Below are positions 51,430-59,925 of a DNA stretch of 64,000 nt, one piece after another. Positions within the stretch are counted from its first letter, which is position 1; each line of letters opens with the position of its first letter. The position numbers were made by a program, and so were the translations under genes. Source of the DNA: Streptomyces cyanogenus (GTDB taxonomy: Bacteria > Actinomycetota > Actinomycetes > Streptomycetales > Streptomycetaceae); NCBI RefSeq assembly GCF_017526105.1, contig NZ_CP071839.1:5285001-5349000 (forward strand). Direction: 5' to 3'. The notes under the pieces were generated by a model. The model had not been told where the DNA came from. It searched no databases and saw nothing but the letters and a program-made list of their open reading frames with translations.

Positions 51430-52950
51430 ATGGCCGACAGAACGGAACGACAGGACCAGGCGACCATTCACGCGGGCGGCGAGTGGCTGGAGGCGGTGTC
51501 CGGCGCGACCCGGGAGATCCTCGACCCCGCGGACGCCCGGCCCTTCGCCGTGGTCGCCGAGGGTGACGAGAAGGACGCGGAGCGTGCGGTCGCCGCCGCC
51601 CGGCAGGCCTTCGACCAGGGCCCCTGGCCGCACACCCCGGCCGCCGAGCGCGCCGCCCTGCTGCGCCGCGTCGCCGGCCTCCTGGTGCGCGACCGCGAGG
51701 AACTCGGCCTGCTGGAGAGCCGGGACGCGGGCAAGACCGTCGAGGAGGGCCGCGTCGACATCGACTGCGTCGCCGACGCCTTCCGCTACTTCGCCGACCT
51801 GGTCGCCGCCGAGGCCCCGGGCCGGGTGGTCGACGCGGGCTCCCCGGAGATCCACAGCGTGGTCGTCCACGAACCCGTCGGCGTCTGCGCGCTGATCACC
51901 CCCTGGAACTACCCCCTCCTCCAGGCCAGCTGGAAGATCGCCCCGGCGCTCGCCGCCGGCAACACCTTCGTGATCAAGCCCAGCGAGATCACCCCGATGA
52001 CGACGATCGCCCTGATCGAGCTGCTGGCCGAGGCCGGTCTCCCCGCCGGCGTGGCCAACCTCGTCACCGGCCCCGGCCACACCGTCGGCGCCCGCCTCGC
52101 CGAGCACCCCGACGTCGACCTGGTCTCCTTCACCGGCGGCCTGGTCAGCGGCACCAAGGTCGCCCAGGCCGCCGCGCCCACCGTCAAGAAGGTCGCCCTC
52201 GAACTCGGCGGCAAGAACCCCAACGTCGTCTTCGCCGACGCCTGCGCCACCGAGGAGGGCTTCGACACCGCCGTCGACCAGGCCCTGAACGCGGCCTTCA
52301 TCCACAGCGGCCAGGTCTGCTCGGCCGGCGCCCGCCTCATCGTCGAGGAGTCGGTCCGCGAGCGCTTCGTCACCGAACTCGCCCGCCGCGCCACGAAGAT
52401 CCGCCTCGGCCGTGGCACGGAGGAGGGCGTCGAGTGCGGCCCGCTCGTCTCCGAGCAGCAGCGCGCCAGGGTCGAGGCGTACGTGGCCTCCGCGCTGGCC
52501 GAAGGCGCCGTACTGCGCTGCGGCGGCAAGCGGCCCGAACCGTCGCCGCAGCGGCCCGGGGCCGGTTACTTCTACGAGCCGACCGTCCTCGACGCCTGCC
52601 ACCGCGAGATGAAGGTCGTCCGCGAGGAGGTCTTCGGCCCGGTCCTCACCGTCGAGACCTTCACCACCGAGGAAGAGGCGGTGTTCCTCGCCAACGACAC
52701 CGAGTACGGCCTCGCCGGCGGCGTCTGGACCAGCGACCCCGGCAAGGCCCGCCGCGTCGCCGGCCGGCTGCGCCACGGCACCGTCTGGATCAACGACTTC
52801 CACCCCTATCTGCCGCAGGCGGAGTGGGGCGGCTTCGGCAGGAGCGGCACCGGCCGCGAGCTGGGCCCGGCCGGACTCGCCGAGTACCGCGAGACCAAGC
52901 ACGTCTACCAGAACCTCGCCCCGAAGCCCGTCCGCTGGTTCGCCGGCTGA
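51430..52950 (+). CDS. betB: Betaine-aldehyde dehydrogenase
   Basis: The enzyme oxidises betaine aldehyde to glycine betaine with NAD(P), giving an osmoprotectant. The 506-residue ALDH has VGVCALITPWNYPLLQASWK, the NAD-binding VIKPSEITPM and VSFTGG, the general-base Glu in KVALELGGKNPNVV and the catalytic Cys in HSGQVCSAGARLI. It heads an operon with choline oxidase and an ABC importer. ATG 51430 has GGAAGG 11 nt upstream. Generic ALDH activity is possible, but the context makes BetB most likely. Confidence 0.93.
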   Translation: MADRTERQDQATIHAGGEWLEAVSGATREILDPADARPFAVVAEGDEKDAERAVAAARQAFDQGPWPHTPAAERAALLRRVAGLLVRDREELGLLESRDAGKTVEEGRVDIDCVADAFRYFADLVAAEAPGRVVDAGSPEIHSVVVHEPVGVCALITPWNYPLLQASWKIAPALAAGNTFVIKPSEITPMTTIALIELLAEAGLPAGVANLVTGPGHTVGARLAEHPDVDLVSFTGGLVSGTKVAQAAAPTVKKVALELGGKNPNVVFADACATEEGFDTAVDQALNAAFIHSGQVCSAGARLIVEESVRERFVTELARRATKIRLGRGTEEGVECGPLVSEQQRARVEAYVASALAEGAVLRCGGKRPEPSPQRPGAGYFYEPTVLDACHREMKVVREEVFGPVLTVETFTTEEEAVFLANDTEYGLAGGVWTSDPGKARRVAGRLRHGTVWINDFHPYLPQAEWGGFGRSGTGRELGPAGLAEYRETKHVYQNLAPKPVRWFAG

Positions 52951-52995
52951 CCCCCGACCCCCACCGTCCTGGACCACCCCCGGAGTAGTACCCCC

Positions 52996-54528
52996 ATGTC
53001 CCACACCCCCCCTGTCTACGACTACGTCGTCATCGGCGGCGGTACCGCGGGATCCGTCATCGCCTCCCGCCTCACCGAGAACCCGGACGTCACCGTCGCC
53101 GTCATCGAGGGCGGCCCGAGCGACGTCGGCCGCGACGACGTCCTCACCCTGCGCCGCTGGATGGGCCTGCTCGGCGGCGAACTCGACTACGACTACCCGA
53201 CGGTGGAGCAGCCCCGCGGCAACTCCCACATCCGGCACAGCCGCGCCCGCGTCCTCGGCGGCTGCTCCTCGCACAACACCCTCATCTCCTTCAAGCCCCT
53301 GCCCTCCGACTGGGACGAGTGGGAGGCCGCCGGCGCCAAGGGCTGGGGCGCCGTCCCCATGGAGGCCTACTTCGCCCGCCTGAAGAACAACATCGTCTCC
53401 GTCGACGAGAAGGACCGGAACGCCATCGCCCGCGACTTCGTCGACGCCGCCCGGTCGGCACTCGGGGTACCCCGGGTCGAGGGCTTCAACCGCAAGCCGT
53501 TCACCGAGGGCGTCGGTTTCTTCGACCTCGCCTACCACCCGGAGAACAACAAGCGGTCCTCGGCGTCGGTGGCGTACCTGCACCCGGTGATGGACGAGCG
53601 GCCCAACCTGACGCTCCTGCTGGAGACCTGGGCGTACCGGCTGGAGCTGGACGGCACCCGCGCCGAGGGCGTGCACGTGCGCACCAAGGACGGCGAGGAA
53701 CTGCTGATCCGCGCCCGGAACGAGGTCGTGCTGTGCGCGGGCGCCGTCGACTCCCCGCGGCTGCTGCTGCACTCGGGCATCGGCCCCGCGCAGGACCTCC
53801 GGGCGCTCGGCATCCCCGTCGTCCACGACCTGCCGGGCGTCGGCGAGAACCTGCTCGACCACCCCGAGTCGGTCATCGTCTGGGAGACCCACGGGCCGAT
53901 CCCGGAGAACTCCGCGATGGACTCCGACGCGGGCCTGTTCGTCCGCCGCGACCCCGACCACGCGGGCCCGGACCTGATGTTCCACTTCTACCAGATCCCG
54001 TTCACCGACAACCCGGAGCGGCTGGGCTACGAGCGACCGGAGTTCGGCGTCTCCATGACCCCGAACATCCCCAAGCCCAAAAGCCGCGGCCGTCTCTACC
54101 TGACCAGCGCCGACCCGTCCGTGAAGCCCGCGCTGGACTTCCGGTACTTCACCGACGAGGACGACTACGACGCCCGGACCCTGGTCGACGGCATCCGCAT
54201 CGCCCGCGAGATCGCCAAGACCGAGCCGCTGGCCGGCTGGCTCAAGCGCGAGGTGTGCCCCGGCCCGGAGATCCTCGGCGACGCCGAGCTGAGCGAGTAC
54301 GCACGCAAGGTCGCGCACACCGTCTACCACCCGGCCGGCACCTGCAGGATGGGCGCCGCCGACGACGAACTCGCCGTGGTCGACCCGGAACTGAGGATCC
54401 GCGGTCTCGACGGCATTCGCATCGCCGACGCGTCCGTCTTCCCGACCATGACCGCCGTCAACCCGATGATCGGGGTGCTCATGGTCGGGGAGAAGGCCGT
54501 CGACCTGATCGGAGGTGACCCCCGATGA
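52996..54528 (+). CDS. codA: Choline oxidase/dehydrogenase, GMC family
   Basis: The 510-residue flavoenzyme oxidises choline to betaine aldehyde and possibly on to betaine. It has the FAD-binding YDYVVIGGGTAGSVIASRL, and RHSRARVLGGCSSHN with H93, aligned to the His that binds FAD covalently in Arthrobacter choline oxidase. VYHPAGTCRMG carries the catalytic His and AVNPMIG the active-site Asn. Its close match to that oxidase is why codA is used; a BetA-type dehydrogenase is the alternative. It overlaps the next gene by ATGA. Confidence 0.88.
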   Translation: MSHTPPVYDYVVIGGGTAGSVIASRLTENPDVTVAVIEGGPSDVGRDDVLTLRRWMGLLGGELDYDYPTVEQPRGNSHIRHSRARVLGGCSSHNTLISFKPLPSDWDEWEAAGAKGWGAVPMEAYFARLKNNIVSVDEKDRNAIARDFVDAARSALGVPRVEGFNRKPFTEGVGFFDLAYHPENNKRSSASVAYLHPVMDERPNLTLLLETWAYRLELDGTRAEGVHVRTKDGEELLIRARNEVVLCAGAVDSPRLLLHSGIGPAQDLRALGIPVVHDLPGVGENLLDHPESVIVWETHGPIPENSAMDSDAGLFVRRDPDHAGPDLMFHFYQIPFTDNPERLGYERPEFGVSMTPNIPKPKSRGRLYLTSADPSVKPALDFRYFTDEDDYDARTLVDGIRIAREIAKTEPLAGWLKREVCPGPEILGDAELSEYARKVAHTVYHPAGTCRMGAADDELAVVDPELRIRGLDGIRIADASVFPTMTAVNPMIGVLMVGEKAVDLIGGDPR

Positions 54529-55742
54529 CTCTCACCGTCCCCACACGCAAGCCGCCCACCACGACCGAACCCGTCTTCTCGGTGTCCGGCCTGTGGAAGG
54601 TCTTCGGACCCAAGCCGGAGCGGATTCCCGCCGACCCCGGGCTCGCGGCGCTCGACCCCGCCGAACTGCGCGCCCGCACCGGGTGCACGGCCGCCGTCCG
54701 GGACGTCTCCTTCGACGTCCGCAAGGGTGAGGTCTTCGTCGTCATGGGCCTGTCCGGTTCCGGCAAGTCCACCCTCGTCCGCTGTCTGACCCGCCTGATC
54801 GAGCCGACCGCGGGCACGATCTCCATCGACGGCGAGGACGTCCGCGCGATGGACCGGACCCGGCTGCGCGAACTGCGCCGGCACCGGGCCGCGATGGTCT
54901 TCCAGCACTTCGGCCTGCTCCCGCACCGCACGGTCCTCGACAACGTCGCCTACGGCCTGGAGATCCAGGGCGTCGGCAGGTCCGAACGCCGCGAGCGGGC
55001 CGCCGAGTTCGTCGCCAAGGTCGGCCTGGAAGGCATGGAGAAGCGGCGCCCCGCCCAGCTCTCCGGCGGCCAGCGCCAGCGCGTCGGCCTGGCCCGTGCG
55101 CTGGCCGTGGACCCCGAGGTGCTGCTCTTCGACGAGCCGTTCAGCGCGTTGGACCCCCTCATCCGGCGCGACATGCAGGAAGAGGTGGCCCGCCTGCACA
55201 GCGAGGAGGGCCGCACGATGGTCTTCATCACGCACGACCTGAGCGAGGCCCTCAAGCTCGGCGACCGCATCGCCCTCATGCGCGACGGCCGCGTCGTCCA
55301 GCTCGGCACCCCCGAGGAGATCGTCGGCTCCCCGGCCGACGACTACGTCCGCGAGTTCGTCCGGGACGTTCCGCGCGAGCAGGTGATGACGGTGGGTACG
55401 GCCATGCGCCCGGCCTCCGCCGCCGAAACGGCCGGCGGCCCCGCGGTACGGCCCGAGGCCACGGTGGCCGAGGCCATCGAGGCGGTGGCCCGCGCGGGCA
55501 CCCCGGCCCGCGTCATGGACAAGGGCCGCTGCCTGGGCGTGGTGGACTCGGATGCCCTCCTGGGCGTGGTCGCGGGAACGGCGCCGGCGGACGCCGCTGC
55601 CACCGCGGCGACGGACGACGCTGCCGCCGTGGCCGCCAGCGGTCCCGCCGCCGGGGCGGCACCCGTCCCGGAAGAGGCGGCACCCCGCCGACGCGGGCAA
55701 GCCGGCCCGCCCGGCCCCCGGACCAGTCCGGAGGCCGTCTGA
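54525..55742 (+). CDS. proV: Glycine betaine/proline ABC transporter ATP-binding protein
   Basis: The 405-residue ATPase has Walker A VMGLSGSGKSTL, signature AQLSGGQRQRVGLARAL, Walker B VLLFDEPFSALD and His-switch TMVFITHDLSE. The N-terminus (VFSVSGLWKVFGPKPERIPA) is typical of ProV/OpuAA. The C-terminal part, after EFVRDVPREQVMTVG, replaces the usual tandem CBS domains with one short CBS-like piece and an Ala/Pro-rich tail. It overlaps neighbours on both sides, so it is in one operon with codA and proW. Confidence 0.95.
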   Translation: MTLTVPTRKPPTTTEPVFSVSGLWKVFGPKPERIPADPGLAALDPAELRARTGCTAAVRDVSFDVRKGEVFVVMGLSGSGKSTLVRCLTRLIEPTAGTISIDGEDVRAMDRTRLRELRRHRAAMVFQHFGLLPHRTVLDNVAYGLEIQGVGRSERRERAAEFVAKVGLEGMEKRRPAQLSGGQRQRVGLARALAVDPEVLLFDEPFSALDPLIRRDMQEEVARLHSEEGRTMVFITHDLSEALKLGDRIALMRDGRVVQLGTPEEIVGSPADDYVREFVRDVPREQVMTVGTAMRPASAAETAGGPAVRPEATVAEAIEAVARAGTPARVMDKGRCLGVVDSDALLGVVAGTAPADAAATAATDDAAAVAASGPAAGAAPVPEEAAPRRRGQAGPPGPRTSPEAV

Positions 55743-57679
55743 TGGCAACGCTCAGCATCCCGGCCCTGCGCACCGGCACACCCCGCGTCCTCAGGAGCCG
55801 AGCCGCGGGCAAGCTCCTGCTGCTCGCCCTCGCCGCCGCGGTCCTGGCCCCCTGGGCCGCCGCCCACTGGCCCGGCGCCACCTGGCCGCACCAGCTGACG
55901 GTCCACCTGGACAAGCCCCTCGCCACCGCCAGCGACTGGGTCATCGACAACCGGGACAGCCACCCTCTGTTCCTGTACTTCTTCGGCTACATCAGCAACG
56001 CCGTCATCCTGGCCGTCCGCGGGGTGTACCTCACCCTCCTCGCCGCGGGCTGGGCCGGCGTGACGGCCCTGAGCGCGCTCACCGCCTGGCGCCTCGGCGG
56101 CGTCCGCCTGGCCGCAGGCACCGCGGCCGCGTTCCTGGCCTGCGGCGTGCTCGGCATGTGGGTCCCGACCATGCAGACCCTCGCGCTCATGGTCGTAGCG
56201 GTCCTCGCCTCCGTCCTCGTAGGCGCGCTCCTCGGTCTCGCCGCCGGCCTCTCCGACCGCCTCGACCGCGCCCTGCGCCCGGTCCTGGACACCATGCAGG
56301 TGCTCCCGGCCTTCGCCTACCTCCTCCCCGTCGTCCTGGTCTTCGGCATCGGCGTCCCCGCCGCCGTCCTCGCCACCGTCGTGTACGCCGCCCCGCCGAT
56401 GGCCCGCCTCACCGCGCTCGGCCTGCGCGGTGCCGACCCCGAAGTCCTGGAGGCCGTGGAGTCCCTCGGCGCCACCCGCCGCCAGCGGCTGCTGACCGCG
56501 CGTATCCCGCTGGCCCGGAAGGAACTCCTCCTCGGCCTCAACCAGACGATCATGATGGCGCTGTCCATGGCCGTGATCGCCGCCGTCATCGGCGCCGGCG
56601 GCCTCGGCGACCGCGTCTACCAGGCGCTCGCCTCGGTCGACGTCGGCGCGGCCCTCGCGGCCGGCATCCCGATCGTGCTGCTCGCGGTGGTCCTGGACCG
56701 CGTGACCGCGGCCGCCGGGGACGGGGTGACGCGCACCCGGACCATCGGCTGGCCGTACGCCCTCGCCGTCACCGTGGCCGTCGCCCTCGCCACCCGCCTG
56801 CTCGGCGCCCTCGACTGGCCCGCCGGCTGGTCCCTGGACCTCGCCGAACCGGTCAACCGCGCCGTCGACTGGATGACCGCCCACCTCTACTCCGGCGTCC
56901 CCGTGATCGGCGGCACCGCGGACTGGGCTGGCCACTTCACCACCTGGGTCCTGGACCCCGTCCGGGACGGCCTGCAGTGGCTGCCCTGGTGGTCGGTGCT
57001 GCTGCTCGTCGCCGCCCTGGCCTGGCTGATCGGCACCTGGCGCACCGCGCTGACCGCCGTCCTCGCCATGGCCGCGATCGGTGTGCTCGGCGTGTGGGAG
57101 CCCTCGCTCGACACCCTCTCCCAGGTGCTGGCCGCCGTCGCCGTCACCCTCGTCCTCGGCTTCGCGACCGGCATCGCCGCGGCCCGCAGCGACCGGGTCG
57201 AGCGTGCGCTGCGCCCCGTCCTGGACGTCTTCCAGACCATGCCGCAGTTCGTGTACCTGATCCCGGTCGTCGCCCTGTTCGGCGTCGGCCGCGCCCCCGC
57301 CGTCGCCGCGGCCGTCGTCTACGCCCTCCCGGCCGTCGTCCGGATCACCGCGCAGGGCCTGCGCCAGGTCGACCAGGCCGCGCTGGAGTCGGCGCGCTCG
57401 CTCGGCGCCACCGGCCGCCAGCAGCTGTGGCAGGTGCAGCTCCCGCTGGCCCGGCGGTCCCTGCTGCTCGCCGTCAACCAGGGCGTGGTCCTGGTGCTGG
57501 CCGTGGTCATCATCGGCGGCCTGGTCGGCGGCGGCGCCCTCGGCTACGACGTCGCGTTCGGCCTCGCCCAGGGCGACCTGGCGACCGGCCTGGTCGCCGG
57601 TGCCGCCATCGTCTGCCTGGGCCTGATGCTCGACCGGGTGACCCAGCCGACGGACCGACGCGCGAAGAAGGGAGCCTGA
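55742..57679 (+). CDS. proW: Glycine betaine ABC permease, two fused permease domains
   Basis: The 645-residue protein is twice the usual ProW length. Each half has about six helices and its own EAA loop: DPEVLEAVESLGATRRQRLL in the first and ALESARSLGATGRQQLWQVQ in the second. The two halves are similar but not identical, so it is a tandem fusion that may form the whole permease channel from one chain. The ATG follows the proV stop with a one-base overlap. The substrate-binding protein gene follows 1 bp later. Confidence 0.93.
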   Translation: MATLSIPALRTGTPRVLRSRAAGKLLLLALAAAVLAPWAAAHWPGATWPHQLTVHLDKPLATASDWVIDNRDSHPLFLYFFGYISNAVILAVRGVYLTLLAAGWAGVTALSALTAWRLGGVRLAAGTAAAFLACGVLGMWVPTMQTLALMVVAVLASVLVGALLGLAAGLSDRLDRALRPVLDTMQVLPAFAYLLPVVLVFGIGVPAAVLATVVYAAPPMARLTALGLRGADPEVLEAVESLGATRRQRLLTARIPLARKELLLGLNQTIMMALSMAVIAAVIGAGGLGDRVYQALASVDVGAALAAGIPIVLLAVVLDRVTAAAGDGVTRTRTIGWPYALAVTVAVALATRLLGALDWPAGWSLDLAEPVNRAVDWMTAHLYSGVPVIGGTADWAGHFTTWVLDPVRDGLQWLPWWSVLLLVAALAWLIGTWRTALTAVLAMAAIGVLGVWEPSLDTLSQVLAAVAVTLVLGFATGIAAARSDRVERALRPVLDVFQTMPQFVYLIPVVALFGVGRAPAVAAAVVYALPAVVRITAQGLRQVDQAALESARSLGATGRQQLWQVQLPLARRSLLLAVNQGVVLVLAVVIIGGLVGGGALGYDVAFGLAQGDLATGLVAGAAIVCLGLMLDRVTQPTDRRAKKGA

Positions 57680-57680
57680 C

Positions 57681-58634
57681 ATGCGACGTCGTACGACCGC
57701 CCTGGTGGGCTCGCTGGTGCTGCTGACCGCGACCGGCTGCGGCGCCGCCGACATGACCAAGCAGGCCTCGCCCTTCGCGAACGCCGGCGGCGCGAAGTCG
57801 GTCACCCTGTCCGTGCAGTCCTGGGTGGGCGCGCAGTCCAACGTGGCCGTCGCCCAGTACCTCCTGGAGCACGAGCTCGGCTACCGCGTCGACACCGTCC
57901 AGGTCGACGAGGTGCCCGCCTGGGACGCGCTCAGCCAGGGCCGCGTCGACGCCCTCCTGGAGGACTGGGGCCACCCGGACCAGGAGAAGCGGTACGTCAC
58001 CGACAAGAAGACGATCAGCCGGGGCGGTGACCTCGGGGTGACCGGGCACATCGGCTGGTTCGTGCCGACGTACCTGGCCAAGCAGCACCCGGACATCACC
58101 GACTGGCGGAACCTGAACAAGTACGCCTCGCTCTTCCGCACCGCGGAGAGCGGCGGCAAGGGCCAGCTGATGGACGGCTCCCCGTCGTACGTCACCAACG
58201 ACAAGGCCCTGGTGAAGAACCTGAAGCTGGACTACCAGGTCGTCTTCGCCGGTTCCGAGGCGGCGCAGATCACCCAGATGAAGCAGTTCGCCAAGGAGAA
58301 GAAGCCCTTCCTGACGTACTGGTACTCGCCCCAGTGGCTGTTCAGGAAGGTGCCCATGACGGAGGTGAAGCTGCCGGCGTACAAGGAGGGCTGCGACGCG
58401 GACCCGGCGAAGGTCGCCTGCGCCTACCCGCACACCCCGCTGCAGAAATACCTGAACGCGGACTTCGCGCGGACCGGCGGCAGGGCGGCGGCCTTCCTGA
58501 AGAAGTTCCGGTGGACGACGGAGGACCAGAACGAGGTCTCCCTGATGATCGCCGAGCAGAAGCTGGACCCGCAGGAGGCGGCGAAGAAGTGGGTGGACAG
58601 CCACCCCGCCGTGTGGAAGAAGTGGCTGTCCTGA
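57681..58634 (+). CDS. proX: Glycine betaine-binding lipoprotein of the ABC importer
   Basis: The 317-residue OpuAC/ProX-type binding protein has a lipobox with C20 (LVLLTATGCGAAD), so it is anchored outside the membrane. The mature domain has SVQSWVGAQSNVAVAQYLLE, LLEDWGHPDQEKRYV and AGSEAAQITQMKQFAKEKK, and Trp/Tyr residues such as YWYSPQWLF suited to bind a trimethylammonium group. It follows proW by 1 bp and completes the betB-codA-proVWX operon. Confidence 0.93.
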   Translation: MRRRTTALVGSLVLLTATGCGAADMTKQASPFANAGGAKSVTLSVQSWVGAQSNVAVAQYLLEHELGYRVDTVQVDEVPAWDALSQGRVDALLEDWGHPDQEKRYVTDKKTISRGGDLGVTGHIGWFVPTYLAKQHPDITDWRNLNKYASLFRTAESGGKGQLMDGSPSYVTNDKALVKNLKLDYQVVFAGSEAAQITQMKQFAKEKKPFLTYWYSPQWLFRKVPMTEVKLPAYKEGCDADPAKVACAYPHTPLQKYLNADFARTGGRAAAFLKKFRWTTEDQNEVSLMIAEQKLDPQEAAKKWVDSHPAVWKKWLS

Positions 58635-58640
58635 ACCCGC

Positions 58641-59381
58641 CTACCGTGTCAGCCCCTCGGCGATCTCCCGCAGCGCGGCCGCGGCCCGCCGCTGCAGGCC
58701 CGGCCCGAAGGTGACCCGGGTGGCCCCGAGCCCGCCCAGCGCGGCGGGTGAGGGGCCGTCCCCGTCCAGCAGGGCCAGGGCGTTCAGCGGACCCTGGATC
58801 CCGGCCCGCAGCAGCGGCAGTACCGCCGCGGGGGCGAGGATCGGATACACGCAGTCCGCGCCCGCCGCGACGTACGAAGCGGCCCGCTCGATGGCCCGTT
58901 CGGGGTCGCCGTCACCGTGCAGGAAGACGTCCACGCGGGCGTTGACGAACAGCCGGTCGGCGGCGGCGGCCCGCACCCCGGCGAGGAACTCGGCGTGCTC
59001 GTGCCGGTCCTTGAGGACACCTCCCGCCGAGTCCTCCAGGTTGCAGCCGACGGCGCCCGCCTCCAGCAGCCGCTCGACCAGTTCCTTCGGGTCGAGCCCG
59101 TACCCGCCCTCGACGTCCGCCGACACCGGCACGTCCACCGCCCGGGTGATCCGGGCGACCGCCGCGAACATCTCGTCGGCGGGGGTGGCCCCGTCCTCGT
59201 AGCCGAGAGCGGCGGCCACGCCCGCGCTCGGCGTGGCCAGCGCCGGGAACCCGGCGGCCGCGAACACCCGCGCGCTCGCCGCGTCCCACGGCCCGGGCAG
59301 GACCAGCGGATCACCCGGGACGCGTCCTCGGTGCAGGGCGCGGAACGTCTCCACCTTGTCCCGCGCCGGAATACGGCTCAC
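58641..59381 (-). CDS. Isocitrate lyase/PEP mutase family protein
   Basis: The 246-residue protein has the superfamily core: ALATPSAGVAAALGYEDG, VDVPVSADVEGGYG with the Mg-binding Asp/Glu, AVGCNLEDSAGG and FVNARVDVFLHG. It is the size of the short PEP mutase-like group, whose substrates are often unknown. The motif that marks true isocitrate lyase, KKCGH, is absent. GTG 59381 overlaps the AhpD-like stop by GTGA, so the two are coupled. It ends 6 bp after proX on the other strand. Confidence 0.85.
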   Translation of the reverse strand: MSRIPARDKVETFRALHRGRVPGDPLVLPGPWDAASARVFAAAGFPALATPSAGVAAALGYEDGATPADEMFAAVARITRAVDVPVSADVEGGYGLDPKELVERLLEAGAVGCNLEDSAGGVLKDRHEHAEFLAGVRAAAADRLFVNARVDVFLHGDGDPERAIERAASYVAAGADCVYPILAPAAVLPLLRAGIQGPLNALALLDGDGPSPAALGGLGATRVTFGPGLQRRAAAALREIAEGLTR

Positions 59382-59878
59382 CTGTGCTGCCCGGGCCGGT
59401 AGTGCCCCGGGGTCATCCGGAAGGTCACACCGAACCGGTTCCAGGCGTTGATCACCGTGATCGCGGCGACCAGCTGGGCCAGTTCGGCCTCCTCGAAGTG
59501 CTCGGCCGCCCTGGCGTAGACCTCGTCCGGCACGAACCCCTCGGTCAGCACGGTGACCGCCTCGGTCAGCTCGATCGCCGCCAGCTCCTTCTCGGTGTAG
59601 AAGTGCCGCGACTCCTGCCACGCGCTCAGCTGGACGACCCGCTCGACGCTCTCGCCGGCCGCGAGGGCGTCCTTGGTGTGCATGTCGAGGCAGAACGCGC
59701 AGTGGTTGAGCTGCGAGGCGCGGATCTTCACCAGCTCGTAGAGCTTGGGGTCAAGGCCCCGCCTGGCGACGCTGTCCAGGCGGATCATCGCCTTGTAGAC
59801 GTCCGGGGCGTGCTCGGCCCAGCTCATGCGCGGGGCCTCTTCGGCGGCGTATGCGACGGTTTCCTGTGCAGTGCTCAT
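59378..59878 (-). CDS. Carboxymuconolactone decarboxylase/AhpD-like protein
   Basis: The 166-residue protein has the CMD core with NHCAFCLDMHTKDA, Cys pair C60 and C63 and H67, as in AhpD-type thiol peroxidase partners. ATG 59878 is the start. It is coupled to the PEP-mutase-like gene and divergent from a MocR regulator that may control both. The reaction is probably a disulfide-based peroxidase or alkylhydroperoxidase activity, not decarboxylation. Confidence 0.88.
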   Translation of the reverse strand: MSTAQETVAYAAEEAPRMSWAEHAPDVYKAMIRLDSVARRGLDPKLYELVKIRASQLNHCAFCLDMHTKDALAAGESVERVVQLSAWQESRHFYTEKELAAIELTEAVTVLTEGFVPDEVYARAAEHFEEAELAQLVAAITVINAWNRFGVTFRMTPGHYRPGQHR

Positions 59879-59925
59879 GCCGTCGACACTAGGAACCAGG
59901 CAGCCCAGGGGTATGGTCCATTCCC

